Shown here piece by piece: positions 1 to 12,300 of a stretch of 64,000 nucleotides of DNA. The DNA lies in NCBI RefSeq assembly GCF_021917145.1, contig NC_061081.1, positions 1,618,535-1,682,534 of the forward strand. Reading direction: 5' to 3'. The notes beneath the pieces were generated by a model. The model searched no databases and was not told the DNA's origin. It worked only from the letters and a program-made list of their open reading frames with translations. Within the stretch, counting starts at the first letter, position 1. Every line of letters starts with the position of its first letter. This stretch comes from Hypomesus transpacificus. Taxonomy: Eukaryota; Chordata; Actinopteri; Osmeriformes; Osmeridae. Made by a program: the position numbers and the translations under genes.

Positions 1-39
1 AGTGGTCGTTATGACAGAGGGACTTGGTTGACCCCTGAC

Positions 40-2869
40 CTCTCTTTGGCGAGCCTGTTTGGCCTTCTCTTTCCGCTTCTTGTCCTCTTTAGTCTTCTTC
101 CCCGCCTGGGCGGAGGAGACGGAGTGCAGGTCGGCGGGCAGCCCGAAGCCTGCTGGGTCCTTAGAGAGGGCGGAGTACACCTCCAGTAGGCAGTAGGCGT
201 CAGCCGCTGGGGGAGAGGAAGAATGGGGTAAAGAAGAAAAGTCTGTTTGTTTTCTGTGTGTGTCCATGTGTGTGTGTGTGTGTGTGTACCTACCTGCATA
301 TCGTAACTGGCTGGTGCGGAGGGGTCGTCTCTCCCAGTTAGACAGCTGCTCTATCTTGTCCAGGGGCCGGCCCAGAATCTGCTGGACCAATAAGCTGAGG
401 CCCTTCTCTGCTGGCCCGTCCCCCACAAGGACACTCCGCGAAGCCCCGCTCCTCCCACGGCCGCTGCGCTGTATCTGAGCAGCACACAGTGGGCGAGGGC
501 AAGTTCATTTGAAGTTAGCGAATGCTAGGCTAATGGAATGCTAAGATGTATTAAGTCTAGGAAAAACAAATGCTAAGCTAAATGAATTCTAGGCTAGGTG
601 AACGCTAAGCTAAATGAATTCTAGGCTAGGTGAATGCTAGGCTAGGCGAACGCTAGGCTAGGTGAATGCTAGGCTAGGTGAACGCCAGGCTAGGTGAATG
701 CTAAGCTAGGTGAATGCTAGGCTAGGTGAACGCCAGGCTAGGTGAATGCTAAACCAACCTGCTGGTGAACATTGAGAAGGTCCAGCACCCCCTCTGTCTT
801 CAGGGGCTCCTTAGTGAACTGAGGCCAGGTGGCCAGAAGGGACTTCAGATCCCCTGACATCCCATAACCTGGAAGGACAGACAGTAACCACGGAAACCTT
901 ACAAATGCATTGACTTTATTCTTCAAGTCTAGATGTAACAGAGCTATCCCCCCTCCCCCCCCCCCCCCCCCCCCCCCCCCCCCTTCAAATTAAAGCCAAA
1001 CCTAAACCACCAACATACCTAGCTTGAGAACTTGGGGTTCTGAAAAGAGGGTTCTGATAAAGCGGACGGTCCCGCTGTGCTGCCAGAACCCGTCGGCACA
1101 CAGGTCCAGCAGGAACACCTGTCCCTGAACGGCCAGCTGGATCAGAGTCACACGTTGGGCCTTGACGGTGCCGAAGCCAGCCCTCCACTCCATGTCCACA
1201 CCCACCACACGGCCCGCCTGCAACACCCCACACCATGGATGGATGAGCACATGGATGGATCATTGAATGGACAGTTGGAAGGATGAATCAAGTCATGAAT
1301 TGATGGAATCTGTGGGGCTCTGCGACGGGAGACTGTTGAACGATCACCGTGGTAACCATGCCTGTATGATGTCTTGGCAGCGCTGAAGTCCGTCCTGTGT
1401 ATCCAGGAAGTGGACGTTGTCTCGGGTGATTGGCAGCTGGTAGAACCTATCCCGGTGAGACAGGGGAGGGTCCCACTCTTCGCTCTGGGGAGAGTCGTTC
1501 CCACACACATACCTGGGGGAGGAGATATAAGTGTGTGTGTGTGTAAGACAAACAGATTCTGCTTCTTCCCTGGGATGGCTTACACACACACACAAACACC
1601 ACAAAAGACTCACTCACCTCAGCGAGGCTGGCAGGCTCTGCTGGGTGTCCCAAACCCCGAATGGCAGCCTGTCTCTGGGGACGCCGTACTGAAGTGACCA
1701 CTGGGCGGCGCTCTGGAGCCCGCTGTGCTTCAGAACCAGCTCCACCAGGTGGACCTGCAGCTCTGGACACCCCGCCACTGTGGACTGATGCTGCATGTTA
1801 CTACACACACACACACACCCTGCCACTGTGGACTGATGCTGCATGTTACTACACACACACCCTGCCACTGTGGACTGATGCTGCATGTTACTATACACAC
1901 ACACCCTGCCACAGTGGACTGATGCTGCACGTTACTACACACACACACACACCCTGCCACTGTGGACTGATGCTGCATGTTACTACACACATACACACAC
2001 ACACACACACACCCTGTCACTGTGGACTGATGCAGCATTTTACTACACACACAGCCACTGAGGACTGATGCCACAAGGAAAAGGCGCTCCTACCTGAACA
2101 TGGTCCTTCCAGTTCTCGTCAGACATGCCCTTCTGTAGGACAGGAAGGACAACAGGACAGCGAATGAGAGACAGGCGCAGAGAATGGACAAAAGAGAATG
2201 TGTCCCATAGGACAGGAAAGTGGTCCTATCCTAAGCACTGGTCCCATGTCCTGCTTACCTCCACAAACCTCTTGTACATGAGGAAGCGGAGGCTGTCCAG
2301 CTTACGCTTGTACACAGAGTTGGGACACAGTCCTGAGAGAGGAAAAGGATCTGTTCAGTCATGACGCCCTTATTACACCTCATGTACCACAGGAGTCATG
2401 TGATCAAAGTGCACATCAGACACAAACACACTCACAGGGACACACGCACACACCTGGGTCGATACTGAACTTGTCCATGAGTCTGAACACCTGCTTGCTA
2501 AGCAGCTTAGCTTGGATCTGGTCCATCTGGTGTTTGGACAGACTCAGGTTGGCGAACTGCCTGTAGAAGCACAGGGAGACGCACATGAATACACACATCC
2601 ATGCCCACACACGCACATCCAGAGTACACACACACACACATCCAGAGTACACACACACACACATCCAGAGTACACACACACACACCCAGAGTACACACAC
2701 ACACATCCATGCCCACACACACACATCCAGAGTACACACACACACACCCAGAGTACACACACACACATCCATGCCCACACACACACATCCAGAGTACACA
2801 CACACACACACACATCCAGAGTACACACACACACATACACATCCAGAGTACACACACACACATCCAGAG

Positions 2870-2913
<44 letters not shown>

Positions 2914-4476
2914 AGCGTACACAGGCCAGAAGAACCATGCACGCACACACACAAGCACCTTTGGAGCTGGGCTGGGTTAAAGCCGGGCTGGCACCACGAG
3001 TCAAGCAGAATGACCAGACGCTCCTCCAGGTCAGGGTGACCAGCCACCCAGGACTCTGCCAGCGGGAGCTTGTCATGCAGGATCAGGGGCACACACACCT
3101 GCACCACGGAGGAGCAGGGGACACAAACACACACACACACACACAAACGTCACTCTCAACGCTTGGTATGGATGTGTCTTCCACACAGACACACACATGG
3201 ACAAACCCCCACAGTGCTCTCACCTCCTCTATATCGAGCTCTCTCTGCATTTTTAGTTTGGCGCTCAGTACGGCGGCCTAAGAGGGAGAGACAGACCGTT
3301 GTTATTCCAGTTGGTTCAATGGTTCGTCTATTGTCATTGTGGGACGCATCTACTTAAGGAACTACTACTAAGGAACCCGTTGGACCCCTCCACCCACCTC
3401 CCTGTAGCAGCAGAGCGCCAGGAGCCTGCTGATGTGTTGCCTGAGCAGGGCTGGGTCCAGGGAGCCCAGCTGGTACAGGTCCAGCAGGGGCTCCATGTAG
3501 CTGGGCTGGGCGTCGGTGAGAAGCCCCAGGGCCCGGAGCTGCAGGCCCACAGCCTGGCCCTCTGGCACAGCCTGGAGGCTCACCTGGAGCGGGACAGGGG
3601 GTGGGGTGGTGGTGAGGGGTTCACTCCCAATCTGAGGTGCAAATTCTCCCCCCCTCCCCCACACACGACACAGAATTGAACTGAATGTACCTGACTTGGG
3701 GAGTATTTAACATGGGCTGATATTCAAACACACGTGGGTATGGAAGTGTACAGTGTTCCGTGTACTGAACCTGGCTGCAGACATCTGTGGAGCTCTGCAC
3801 CTGTGGGTGGGGGCGTCTCCAGCGCTCAAACTCCTGCAGGATGCAGTGCCCCAGGGTGGAGGCCCTGCCCTTCTGCTTGCCCGGGCAGCCCTCCAAGAGC
3901 TCCAACAGGCCTGCCAGAGGCTCCGCCAGGGAGGAGAAGCCATGCTGGGCAGTGGCACGCAGCTGAATGGGGGGGGGGGGGTGGAGGCTAGAGGTCAGAC
4001 AGGTAAAAACGGGGAAGAGAGATCGACAACGAGAAAAAAGTACGAATACTACGAGTCAAGGAGAGGGAGCTTGAAATGAAAGGGAGGGCCATTTTTGGAA
4101 GGGAGGAAGGCATGCAGAGAGGAAGGAAGGATCTTAGGGCTGATATTGCCAGTAGTCCTGCAGAGTTGCTAAGCTGTAGCGGTGTGGGGGTTTTCTGGGG
4201 GAAACAGATAGTCGGGCCATTGAGCTCCCATCTTAAATCATCTACCAGACGGTGTCCATGCATCCCACTCACACACCTCTCATGTTCATACACTGCACAC
4301 TCAAATTCCTTCCTTCCTCCCCCCTCCGCGTGCACACACACACAGCGGTTTCTCTCATTAGCAGAGGCATGCACACACACACATGCACATAACACACACT
4401 GAAAACGACACACAGACACATGAATGATTTCTCACTCACTCACTCACTCACTCACTCACAAATGCACACAGAAACA

Positions 4477-4510
<34 letters not shown>

Positions 4511-4588
4511 TCCTGTTTCTCACCGCCTCCAATTCCTTGCGGGTCCACAGGTCAAAGAGCTGGTCCCTCAGAGCTGTGGGGTCAACAC
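40..4588 (-). CDS. exd3: Exonuclease mut-7 homolog EXD3, partial
   Basis: A DEDDy 3'-5' exonuclease of the Mut7/EXD3 family. Exons read leftwards: 4524-4588, 3771-3962, 3398-3583, 3224-3277, 2959-3098, 2454-2560, 2259-2332, 2094-2132, 1618-1784, 1362-1512, 1019-1217, 759-868, 294-474, 40-206. Every junction phase agrees, giving about 610 codons. The first exons encode the helical N-terminal half (for example PLAGLLELLEGC and ILLDSWCQPGF). The nuclease core follows: motif I VGVDMEW (exon 1019-1217), motif II GYGMSGDL (exon 759-868), and motif III YAAADAYCLLEV across the 294/206 junction, so all four acidic residues and the tyrosine are kept. The usual C-terminal Mut7-C domain lies beyond the left edge. 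The first exon here starts mid-codon, so a further upstream coding exon exists that I could not locate. The last donor (GAG|GTCAGG at 40) is the least certain boundary. Substrate and role of vertebrate EXD3 are poorly known. Confidence 0.9.
491..752. repeat. GCTAGGTGAA minisatellite in exd3 intron
   Basis: A degenerate tandem array of roughly 16-bp units (variants of aggctaggtgaatgct). It fills the exd3 intron between exons 759-868 and 294-474 and stops only a few bases from the splice donor at 758. No coding potential is seen. Confidence 0.8.
955..983. repeat. Poly-C tract of 29 bases
   Basis: An uninterrupted run of 29 cytosines in the exd3 intron between exons 1019-1217 and 759-868. Tract length in an assembly is often unreliable. 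Confidence 0.9.
1785..2067. repeat. Minisatellite containing copied exd3 splice acceptor
   Basis: About six further copies of a 43-60 bp unit that holds ctgtggactgatgctgcatg plus a variable CA run. The array abuts exd3 exon 1618-1784 and each unit repeats the acceptor CATCAG together with the first exon bases (minus strand). The unit-length differences come from the CA part. Confidence 0.85.
2590..2912. repeat. Compound CA minisatellite in exd3 intron
   Basis: Alternating (CA)n runs separated by short spacers such as catccagagta and catccatgcc. It lies between exd3 exons 2959-3098 and 2454-2560. The long open frames through it are artefacts of the CA periodicity. Confidence 0.9.
4432..4509. 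repeat. (ACTC)n and (CA)n microsatellites
   Basis: A tetranucleotide ACTC run followed by a CA run, in the exd3 intron immediately beside the donor of exon 4524-4588. Confidence 0.85.
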
Positions 4589-7500
4589 CTGGGGGTCACA
4601 CAGGTGATATGGGGTTACACCCTGACCCCTGACCCAACCTGTCACGGGGGAAACCCCTACCTATTGTTCCTCTCACTTTCTGACCCCCCCGCCCCCCTGC
4701 CCGCCCCCGTCCTTGTCCCAGCACACACACGCACCCCTACTCCTTCTACAGCTGCTGTACCTCCACTTTTCTGATTGACACAGGCTGTTGATTTCCAGGA
4801 GTCATTGAGACCTTTGTCGGTCCTGTTCCCTCGTTATCGCGGCTCTATCTGTCGTGAATCAATCCCTGAACCCTATTGCCCCTGCCGTTGAGTGCATGTA
4901 TAACTTTGTTGTGTGTTTGTGTTTTGATGTGCGTTTGTCTGTTGTGGTGTGTTCTGTTCTGGCAAACAGGGGCAGAGGAACTCTTGTTGCCCACCAGCGT
5001 TCCGCAACGTTAAAATAAGACCCTATGACAAAGCAGAGACAAAGGGACTTGTGTGTGTGTGTGTGTGTGTGCATGGTGTTTCTCTGTGCATTCCCAAAAG
5101 CTCTGGCCCCTCTTTCATGCTGTGTGGGCTCCTCCTCCTGCACCTCCTCCCCCTCCCACCGCCACCCTTCTCTCCCTCCGTTTCTCTCTCCTTCCCAGAC
5201 CAGTGTGTCGTCGTCGTCGTCCCCCCGCCCCCCCCCCCCCCCCCCCCCCCCATTCCCCCGCAGTGCTGTTTGTCTCGGATTTCCCCAGGAAAGGGCAACA
5301 CGGTGTAAAAAAAAAAAAAACCTGCCTTCCTGACAGCCAGCCTGGGAAAGCAGACCAAAGGGCTTCTCTCTCTCTCTCTCCCTCCACCCTCTGTCGTTCT
5401 CTACTTGCCTTCCCTCCACTGCCCTCTTCTCTTAGCCTTCTTTAGAGATCTCGCTATTTATCTTATAAAAAAAGACAACTGGCCATCCCTCTGTCTTGTT
5501 TCCTCTTTCTGTTTTTCCTTGAATGTCCTACTTTTACACATGTCTCTCTCCTCGTCCAGGACGTTGTGCTACACTGCGGGGCGAGAGCAAGGCCAGCCTC
5601 GGGACATGAAACATCCCTGATTTCAGACTCGCTGTCATATTGAGATGTGTGTGTGTGTGTGTATATTTCTGCTTTTTCACCTTCTTAAGAACGACTGAAC
5701 CACCAATCCATACCATGTCCATTTAAGAAGATGCCTATTCTAGACCAGGCCCAACCTAAGCTTTCCCGAGCGGAGCAGCCAAACAGAACAGCAGAAACGC
5801 CAGCAGCTTGTGCGCAGCTATGCACAGCTGGATTCCAGGATAACAGTGAACCGAGCGGTCCCGGTGCGGGGGAGCCGTCTCCTCCACTCAGCTACTGGGT
5901 ACTGACCCTCTCGCTTCGGGCTCGCCTGGCTCATTCCTCCGCAGGGGGTCAGAGGTGGTAGGAGGGGGGTGGGGGGGGGTGGAGGCACGTTCGCTGTCCT
6001 TGTCAGGTCAAGGGGTGGGGGGGGGCTGAGTGGTGCCTTAAGTCCCTGGGGGTGTGGCAAGAGGAAAGAGGAAATACGTCATGAAATTGTTTTTAAAAAT
6101 ACAGAGCTGTGAAAAACAAACAAGGAAGGGTTTCATACCCTGAACATTGTCTCCTCCCCCCCTGCCCCACACGCAGTATTGAGACACGTCCACAGCTGGT
6201 GCTTACAAGCCGCAGTAGATACACCTGACTGGTGGGGATTGTCACAAACACATAGTAGACTACACGTTTCCTGAACAGAGGTCTCTCTCTCTCCTTCCTC
6301 TCCTCCTCCTGGTGTTTAACGTCCACCAGCTGCATGCTTCTTTATTATCTCCCCTAACATAATCATACTTAACCCTGTAGTGTCCAACCAATGTCTTCTC
6401 TGTAAGCAGGCCATAGAATCACCTATTCCCTAATCAATGAAAGATTGCTTCATCGCTGTGAGCTAACTAGAGTGTTTGTCTAAAACAAGGGAATGACTTG
6501 AGATAAAACTATGTTGACATAAGCTCTGTAAATGCCCTGAGCACAATTGTGCTGACAGCGAGATGGTTTCTGCATAGTGAGGAGTGTGCACGCGTGATCA
6601 CTAAGGACGAAGCTTTAGAAAAATCTGGTCTTCAGCATCAGGCTCAAAATTTCGGTTAGGCAATTTATTAACAAGTCTGCACTCTCTCTCTCTCTCACAT
6701 TCCCTGTGGGAACAGCAGCCCAAGAAGAGGCAGGCTGCCAGCTGGCTGGGAGACGTGCTTTTGAGGCTGCGGATGTTTTGTTAGGTCTGGAGTCTGGACT
6801 GTTTCTCTCCCTTTCGCTCCACAGCGGCAGGGGGAGGCCCCTGGCACTCGGGACCAAGTTCTCAGTTACGGGACGCAGCACGACGCCATGCTCTGCTGGC
6901 TTCTACTGCCGCTAAGCGGTGAAAATGGAACAGCAGCCTAAGAGTTTACCTCAGACACAGTCAAAGGATAGCTAGCTAGCTGGTAGCTTTAGCTCAGAGA
7001 ACAGTTTTGTCAAAAAACCTTTCGGTACAAGGGGCACACCTGACCATTTTCTACATCTCTGTGAATAACCACATTTTTATATCGCTGTTGTAAGATAAAC
7101 GGCGTTAATTAAAACATAGGGAAAATAGCCTCGCTCACCCTGTAAATGCTTCAACACGAACAGGAAGGGGAAAATATGTGGCGTTTCATTTCCGAGCAGC
7201 GCGGAACGAACATCCTGTTGGGAAATGTTTTGCACGGACACGTACATGTACACCCGAGTACGTAAATTTACTTCGACACTGAACATGCAGTGCTAAATGT
7301 AATACCAGAGCCAGTGTTGCCAGATTAGATTGACAGTTTTCCGCCCAATAACAATTTAAAACCCGCCCACTTCTATAAAAAACCGCCAAAATCCTTACTT
7401 TTCCAGAAAGCCGTGTAAAACCATGACATGTTCAATAGAAAATACGCCACAAACATTCAAAGCTTTAATCTGCAAAAACGGAGATTAAATTTACAGATCA

Positions 7501-9346
7501 CTAAGAGCAGAATGAGAAAAAACATTACACCTGAAGTTTTTAGCTCAACACAATAAAGTAATGACATTCTGCCATGACATGTAACGCTAGATTAAGCCAC
7601 AATTAAACTCCAAAATCCAACCTATTTAAAATGTATATAGCTCTCTATTTTTTTTTTCAACAAGCACAGAAACACTACTAGGCCTCCTGTATTTGTTCCG
7701 ATTGTTCTCTCCCCTTCGCGATTGTTCCTCTCTATCCCTTATACACAAACACAAAAATGAATTGCTAGAATTTACAGTATTGTTGATATCGCAGTATCCA
7801 TGGATTCCAAAGCCCCACTCCAAATGATTGTCCCTACAGTCACTGAACAAGCCAATTAGCTTACTGGCTAATAGATGGAAGAATCAAATCTCCCCAACAT
7901 TTGCCGGGGAGGTTTGAAAGTAGCGGATGTAACACATGCCAATCAAATAGTTTGTTTGAATGTTTTCAGTCTTTAAAAAAAGCGCCCAATTGTAACGAAA
8001 CCCGCCCAAATTTGATCAACCCGCCCAAGGCTATTTTGCCCCGCCCAGCATTATCAAAAGCAGCCCAATTGGGCGGGAACCCGCCCAATGTGGCAACACT
8101 GACCAGAGCCTGTTTTATTAGATATTCTCTGGTAATACATTTTCACGTCAGGCATTAACAGTAATATGATGATATGTAACTGAATGTATATCACACAAAG
8201 GGTTTGACAGTCACGAATGTGGACAACACTAACTTTTGAAAAGTTTTTATTTTTCTTGATTGCGTTTGCAATTATTTAATTTTTGGACGAACAATGTTCT
8301 TAAAGTACGTGTAAAGTAAAAAATTCACATGTGTTTTGAGTTTGTCACACCACAGGAAAATGTGTTACGAACCACCCGGCCAGATTTGAATGATCGCAAT
8401 AAAATAAGTAATCAAAATCTTGGAACAAATAAGGGGTGTGTCTGTCAAAATTACATACAACAAAAAATAGTGGAAGTTTGTAATAGTAGGCTACCCGGTA
8501 TAAAATGTTCAGTGAGGCAGGTGTTGGTGGAGATCATCAGCTCTTCATCAAGCTGGCTCTTCAGAAAATCAATCCACCTCTTCTTGATCTCATCCTTCTT
8601 GGGAAATGTATAAGGAGACCGAGCTGTTTTGTAAATTCTCGCATCCAGGGTATACACATTTACAAGATGACGGTCTAGCTAGCAAACTAGGCTATAGAAA
8701 TTAAATTAATAAAAGGTGATGACAGTAACTCACTCGCGATTGAGCAGGCTAACCACTGATGTTAATGCCCACTAGTTACTATTGACAACGAGTACAGAAG
8801 TCTTATCAACTTATTGCTGGGAGTTGGGAGAGGAGCCCTATTCCATATGCCTACAATGCGTAATTGAGGAATTATTTCAGCCCCGCCCCAAAAATCGTCA
8901 ACAGAAAAATTGTGAAAAACGTTTTAATGATCCAACTCCACAATTCAGTACTACATAGTTCTTACATAACATAGTCTTTGCAACATGTTTAGCAATACAT
9001 TTCAAACATTCATCTGTTTAGAAAAAAATCTCGGAATTTGCTTTACACGGACTTTAGTTGCTCGTCAAAACAAGTGTCACGTGATCAAAGTTGTCGGCCA
9101 CGTGCTCTAGTGACACAGCACAGCAGCATGGACAAGGAGGTGGAGGGGACTGTCAGCAAAAATAAGCTGTTCATGGCTGTGTTGTATTTCAGACTACCAA
9201 TTCATCGCAATATTAAATGACATAGACAACTTAGCACTTTGATTGTCTACATTGGAACCTTGCAGAACTGACGGAGAAGTGTGAGCTGGTAGCGATCGCT
9301 TCGCCAGTGAGAAACCCGAGTGAGACCAAAGACAGATACAGTGTTG
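4589..9346. other. Gene-poor region between exd3 and cdc37l1
   Basis: No coding exon could be assigned here. It should contain the missing 5' exon(s) and promoter of exd3, because the two genes are divergent. It holds a C tract (5228-5251), CT/CA microsatellites, a GT-like minus-strand donor at 6945-6950 (GAG|GTAAAC) that could end a non-coding exd3 exon, and a full hAT element (7312-8101). A short open frame at 9129-9220 is not recognised as any protein. Confidence 0.6.
7312..8101. mobile_element. Non-autonomous hAT transposon, intact ends
   Basis: The ends are perfect 11-bp inverted repeats (cagtgttgcca / tggcaacactg). They are flanked by an 8-bp direct repeat, accagagc, at 7304-7311 and 8102-8109. 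An 8-bp target-site duplication is the hallmark of the hAT superfamily. Subterminal regions are rich in CCCGCCCA motifs on one end and GGGCGGG on the other. The 790-bp body has no transposase frame, so it must be mobilised in trans. Confidence 0.85.
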
Positions 9347-12300
9347 ATGATGGAGTGGTTCAGGGACGGAGATCCCATGTTCTCAGATCCGGACGGAGAT
9401 CCCTGCAGTGCCTCTGGCTCTATACCAAATAACTTCGACACTCCGCCCCTTAACTTTCAGGTATTGTTGGTGTTGATTTCGCCTCCAAACGGGGATTTAT
9501 GAATAGTAGCTTAAATAGTAGCTAGCTAGCTAGCTACATTAGCTTGTTAGCTTAAATCAGGAGAGTTCGAGACTGAGGAGTTTAGCAGGAGCTTTTTCTC
9601 TCATTACCTAATGCTAACTAGCTCACAAACGAGTTCTTTTTCATGTCCTCATCAGAAAAGGCTGGCTTGTACGCTAGCTTTTAAGCTCTAATGCTGTTTT
9701 CAAGTTACCTTTACACCATCACTCTTTATATGCTTAGGGAATGCCACTGACTCAGCGAGATCAATGTTTAATGTGAATAGCACTCGCCAGCTATGCTAGA
9801 TCGGCTAACGAGCTAACAATGGCTGTAGCTACCTACATCAAGAAACCAAAGAGCACGGCGTCCGTCATATATAGCCAGGCAGAACCGCCTCACATGAATA
9901 CGGTTTGGAGGCTGCGGTAGCCGTTTTATGCCTTAGACCTTATATGCCTATGCGAGGCTTGGACGTCTGTATTCATGCGCTGTCATCAAATAGCTAGTTC
10001 AGCTGTTAATGCTATCCCCAAGGATGAGATCACCAACCATATACAGTCACTGCGTCACTTTACTATTCCCTAATGTGCAGTGTCCATGAGTACATGGACA
10101 TCTGTTGCTCGCTTAGCGAAGGTGGGCGATGTTGCCATGGATTTGTTTACAGTTGCCATGTTAAGGCTGTTATCTTTTCTTGGGGAGTTGATGAAGGGAT
10201 TATTTTTGTTGTCACCGACAAAGAATCCTCTATCCTCCTTTGACATCTCTTTCTGTTCTCTCCCCTCCTCTCCCCCATCCTTTCAACCCTCATCCTCCCC
10301 CAATATTGTCCCCCATCCTCCTCCCCAAACCTGTTTACCCTTCTCACAAGGCTCAAGCCAGGGCAGAGGGCCTGTCCTCGTCCATGGCCTCCCTGTGCCA
10401 GAGTGTCAAGGCCTCAGTGGTGTCCAGCTGGGGGCTGGTGGAGGCCCAGGACCAGCTCTGCAGTCTGGAGCTGCACAGCTCAGAGTCCACGGAGCAGGAG
10501 CGGGCACGGGCCAGGGCCTCCTATGCAGAGCTCAGCGTCACCGAGACGGAGTGGAGGCGCAAGGAGAGCATGTTGGGAGGTCATGACCCCAGCCACAGCC
10601 CCGTGCTTGGTGCCCATGGCAGCAGAGACGTTTTCGACAAGGTGACTTTCAGACACACGGCCGCTCGCTCGCCAACTCGTTCTCACATCGTTTTCTCCCT
10701 CATTCCGTTTACCTCCTCACGCATTCATTTACTCACGCGCCCACACATGCATACTCTGAGTGACGTTGTGACTCAGCCAACCTCCAACCCACCTTCTGTG
10801 TTGTAGAGCATCATCAATGTCCAAAGCAAGAATGTTGACATGGAACAGGACAAGAGCAAGACTTTTGTTCAGAAGTATGAACAAGAACTCAGACATTTTG
10901 GTAAGGCATTGGGGAGTATGATTCAACACGCGTTGACGCGGCCCGTGCGACAATTGTTGTTGTTACTTTTGCTATCAGGTATGCTGAGGAGGTGGGATGA
11001 CAGCCAGCGTTTCCTGTCTGACTTGCCCCAGCTCATCTGTGAAGACACGGCCAACTACCTGATCCTCTGGTGCTTTGGACTGCAGGCCGAGGAGGTTAGA
11101 AACACACCCATGCACTCCGCAGACACACGCACACACTCCTGGGGAGGGTTGCTGTCCCTCCATTGTCACGTGTCAGTGTGCAAATCTAGATTGACAGACA
11201 GGGCTGTCATCCCATCATTACATTTGGGCCGAATGCAATGATTGGTCGATAATTCTTTAGTCCTGTCCCTTCCAGAGAAGATATTGGATCGCGTGAACTA
11301 GAATAAGTCTTTATGGGATTGCTTTAGCCCTGATTAATTTGTAGTTTCATTCGAGTCAGGTTTGGGACTTTAATCCCAGCTCTTTGTAAACGGGGGTTCA
11401 TGGAACAGGCCTGCTCTGTGGTCGACAGTCCACCAGTGTTGAAGTTCAGGGTACCTTCTTAACACACATGCACACACCCTCTCAGGCCAGCGGTCCCTCT
11501 GTGCTTTCTTCAGAAGGAGGCACTGATGGAGCAGGTGGCTCACCAGGCTGTTGCCATGCAGTTCATCCTGGAGATGGCCAGCAGTTCCCAGCAGGACCCC
11601 AGAGGGTGCTTCCGACAGTTCTTCCACAAAGCTAAAGTGAGTAAACAAAGGGGGGACGGCGCTGTAGTAGGGAGGAACACAATGAGCTGGCCCAAGGATG
11701 CAGGATATAGCAAGTAAGCAGGAGCTGTAATAGTTACAAAGTGAGTCAACAACAGTGTTATGGGAACATGACGTGTCTAGCATGGTTTCACTAGCATCAC
11801 AGTAAAGAAAGGTTGGTGTGTAGTGTGGCTCAAATAGGGGTTTGTGTGTAGTATCATTTGTACACACCACAGCATTGTTCAACCTGTGTTAGGCCAGGTC
11901 TGGAGGAGGGACTAGAAGAAGGCTAATTTGATCCTCTTGCTTTCAGTAATGTTCTTATGTAACAGCAAGGTAATACACTATATATAACTGTCTGACGAGC
12001 TGTTCTGGAGAGACGGAGGGGTGGTGAGAGGGAGGATAGTGAGGGAAGTAAAGGAGAACCAAAGGTGGCATTTGTAGTTTGATGCACTGCTGTCTTTTGA
12101 CCACTAGGGAGAGACACGATTCATGATGCGTAATCATCAACACTCACACACAAACACTGCAAATATACATGACATCATGCCTGAAGTGCACTGCATTTAC
12201 ATTTAGTCATTTAGCAGACGCTCTTATCCAGAGCATACAGTAAGTACAGGGACATTCCCCCGAGGCAAGTAGGGTGAAGTGCCTTTCTCAAGGACACAAC

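Noticed and set aside
2416-3281. Cys/Val and His/Thr repeat proteins
   Set aside because: Translations of (CA)n/(GT)n runs; only the exd3 exons within the span are real.
6615-6915. Frames around the ATG at 6881 (minus) considered as exd3 first exon
   Set aside because: No phase-1 donor that would join to the exon at 4588, and no similarity to the family N-terminus.
9129-9220. Small protein starting MDKEVEG upstream of cdc37l1
   Set aside because: No family recognised; it lies in the likely 5' region of cdc37l1 and may be a uORF or chance.
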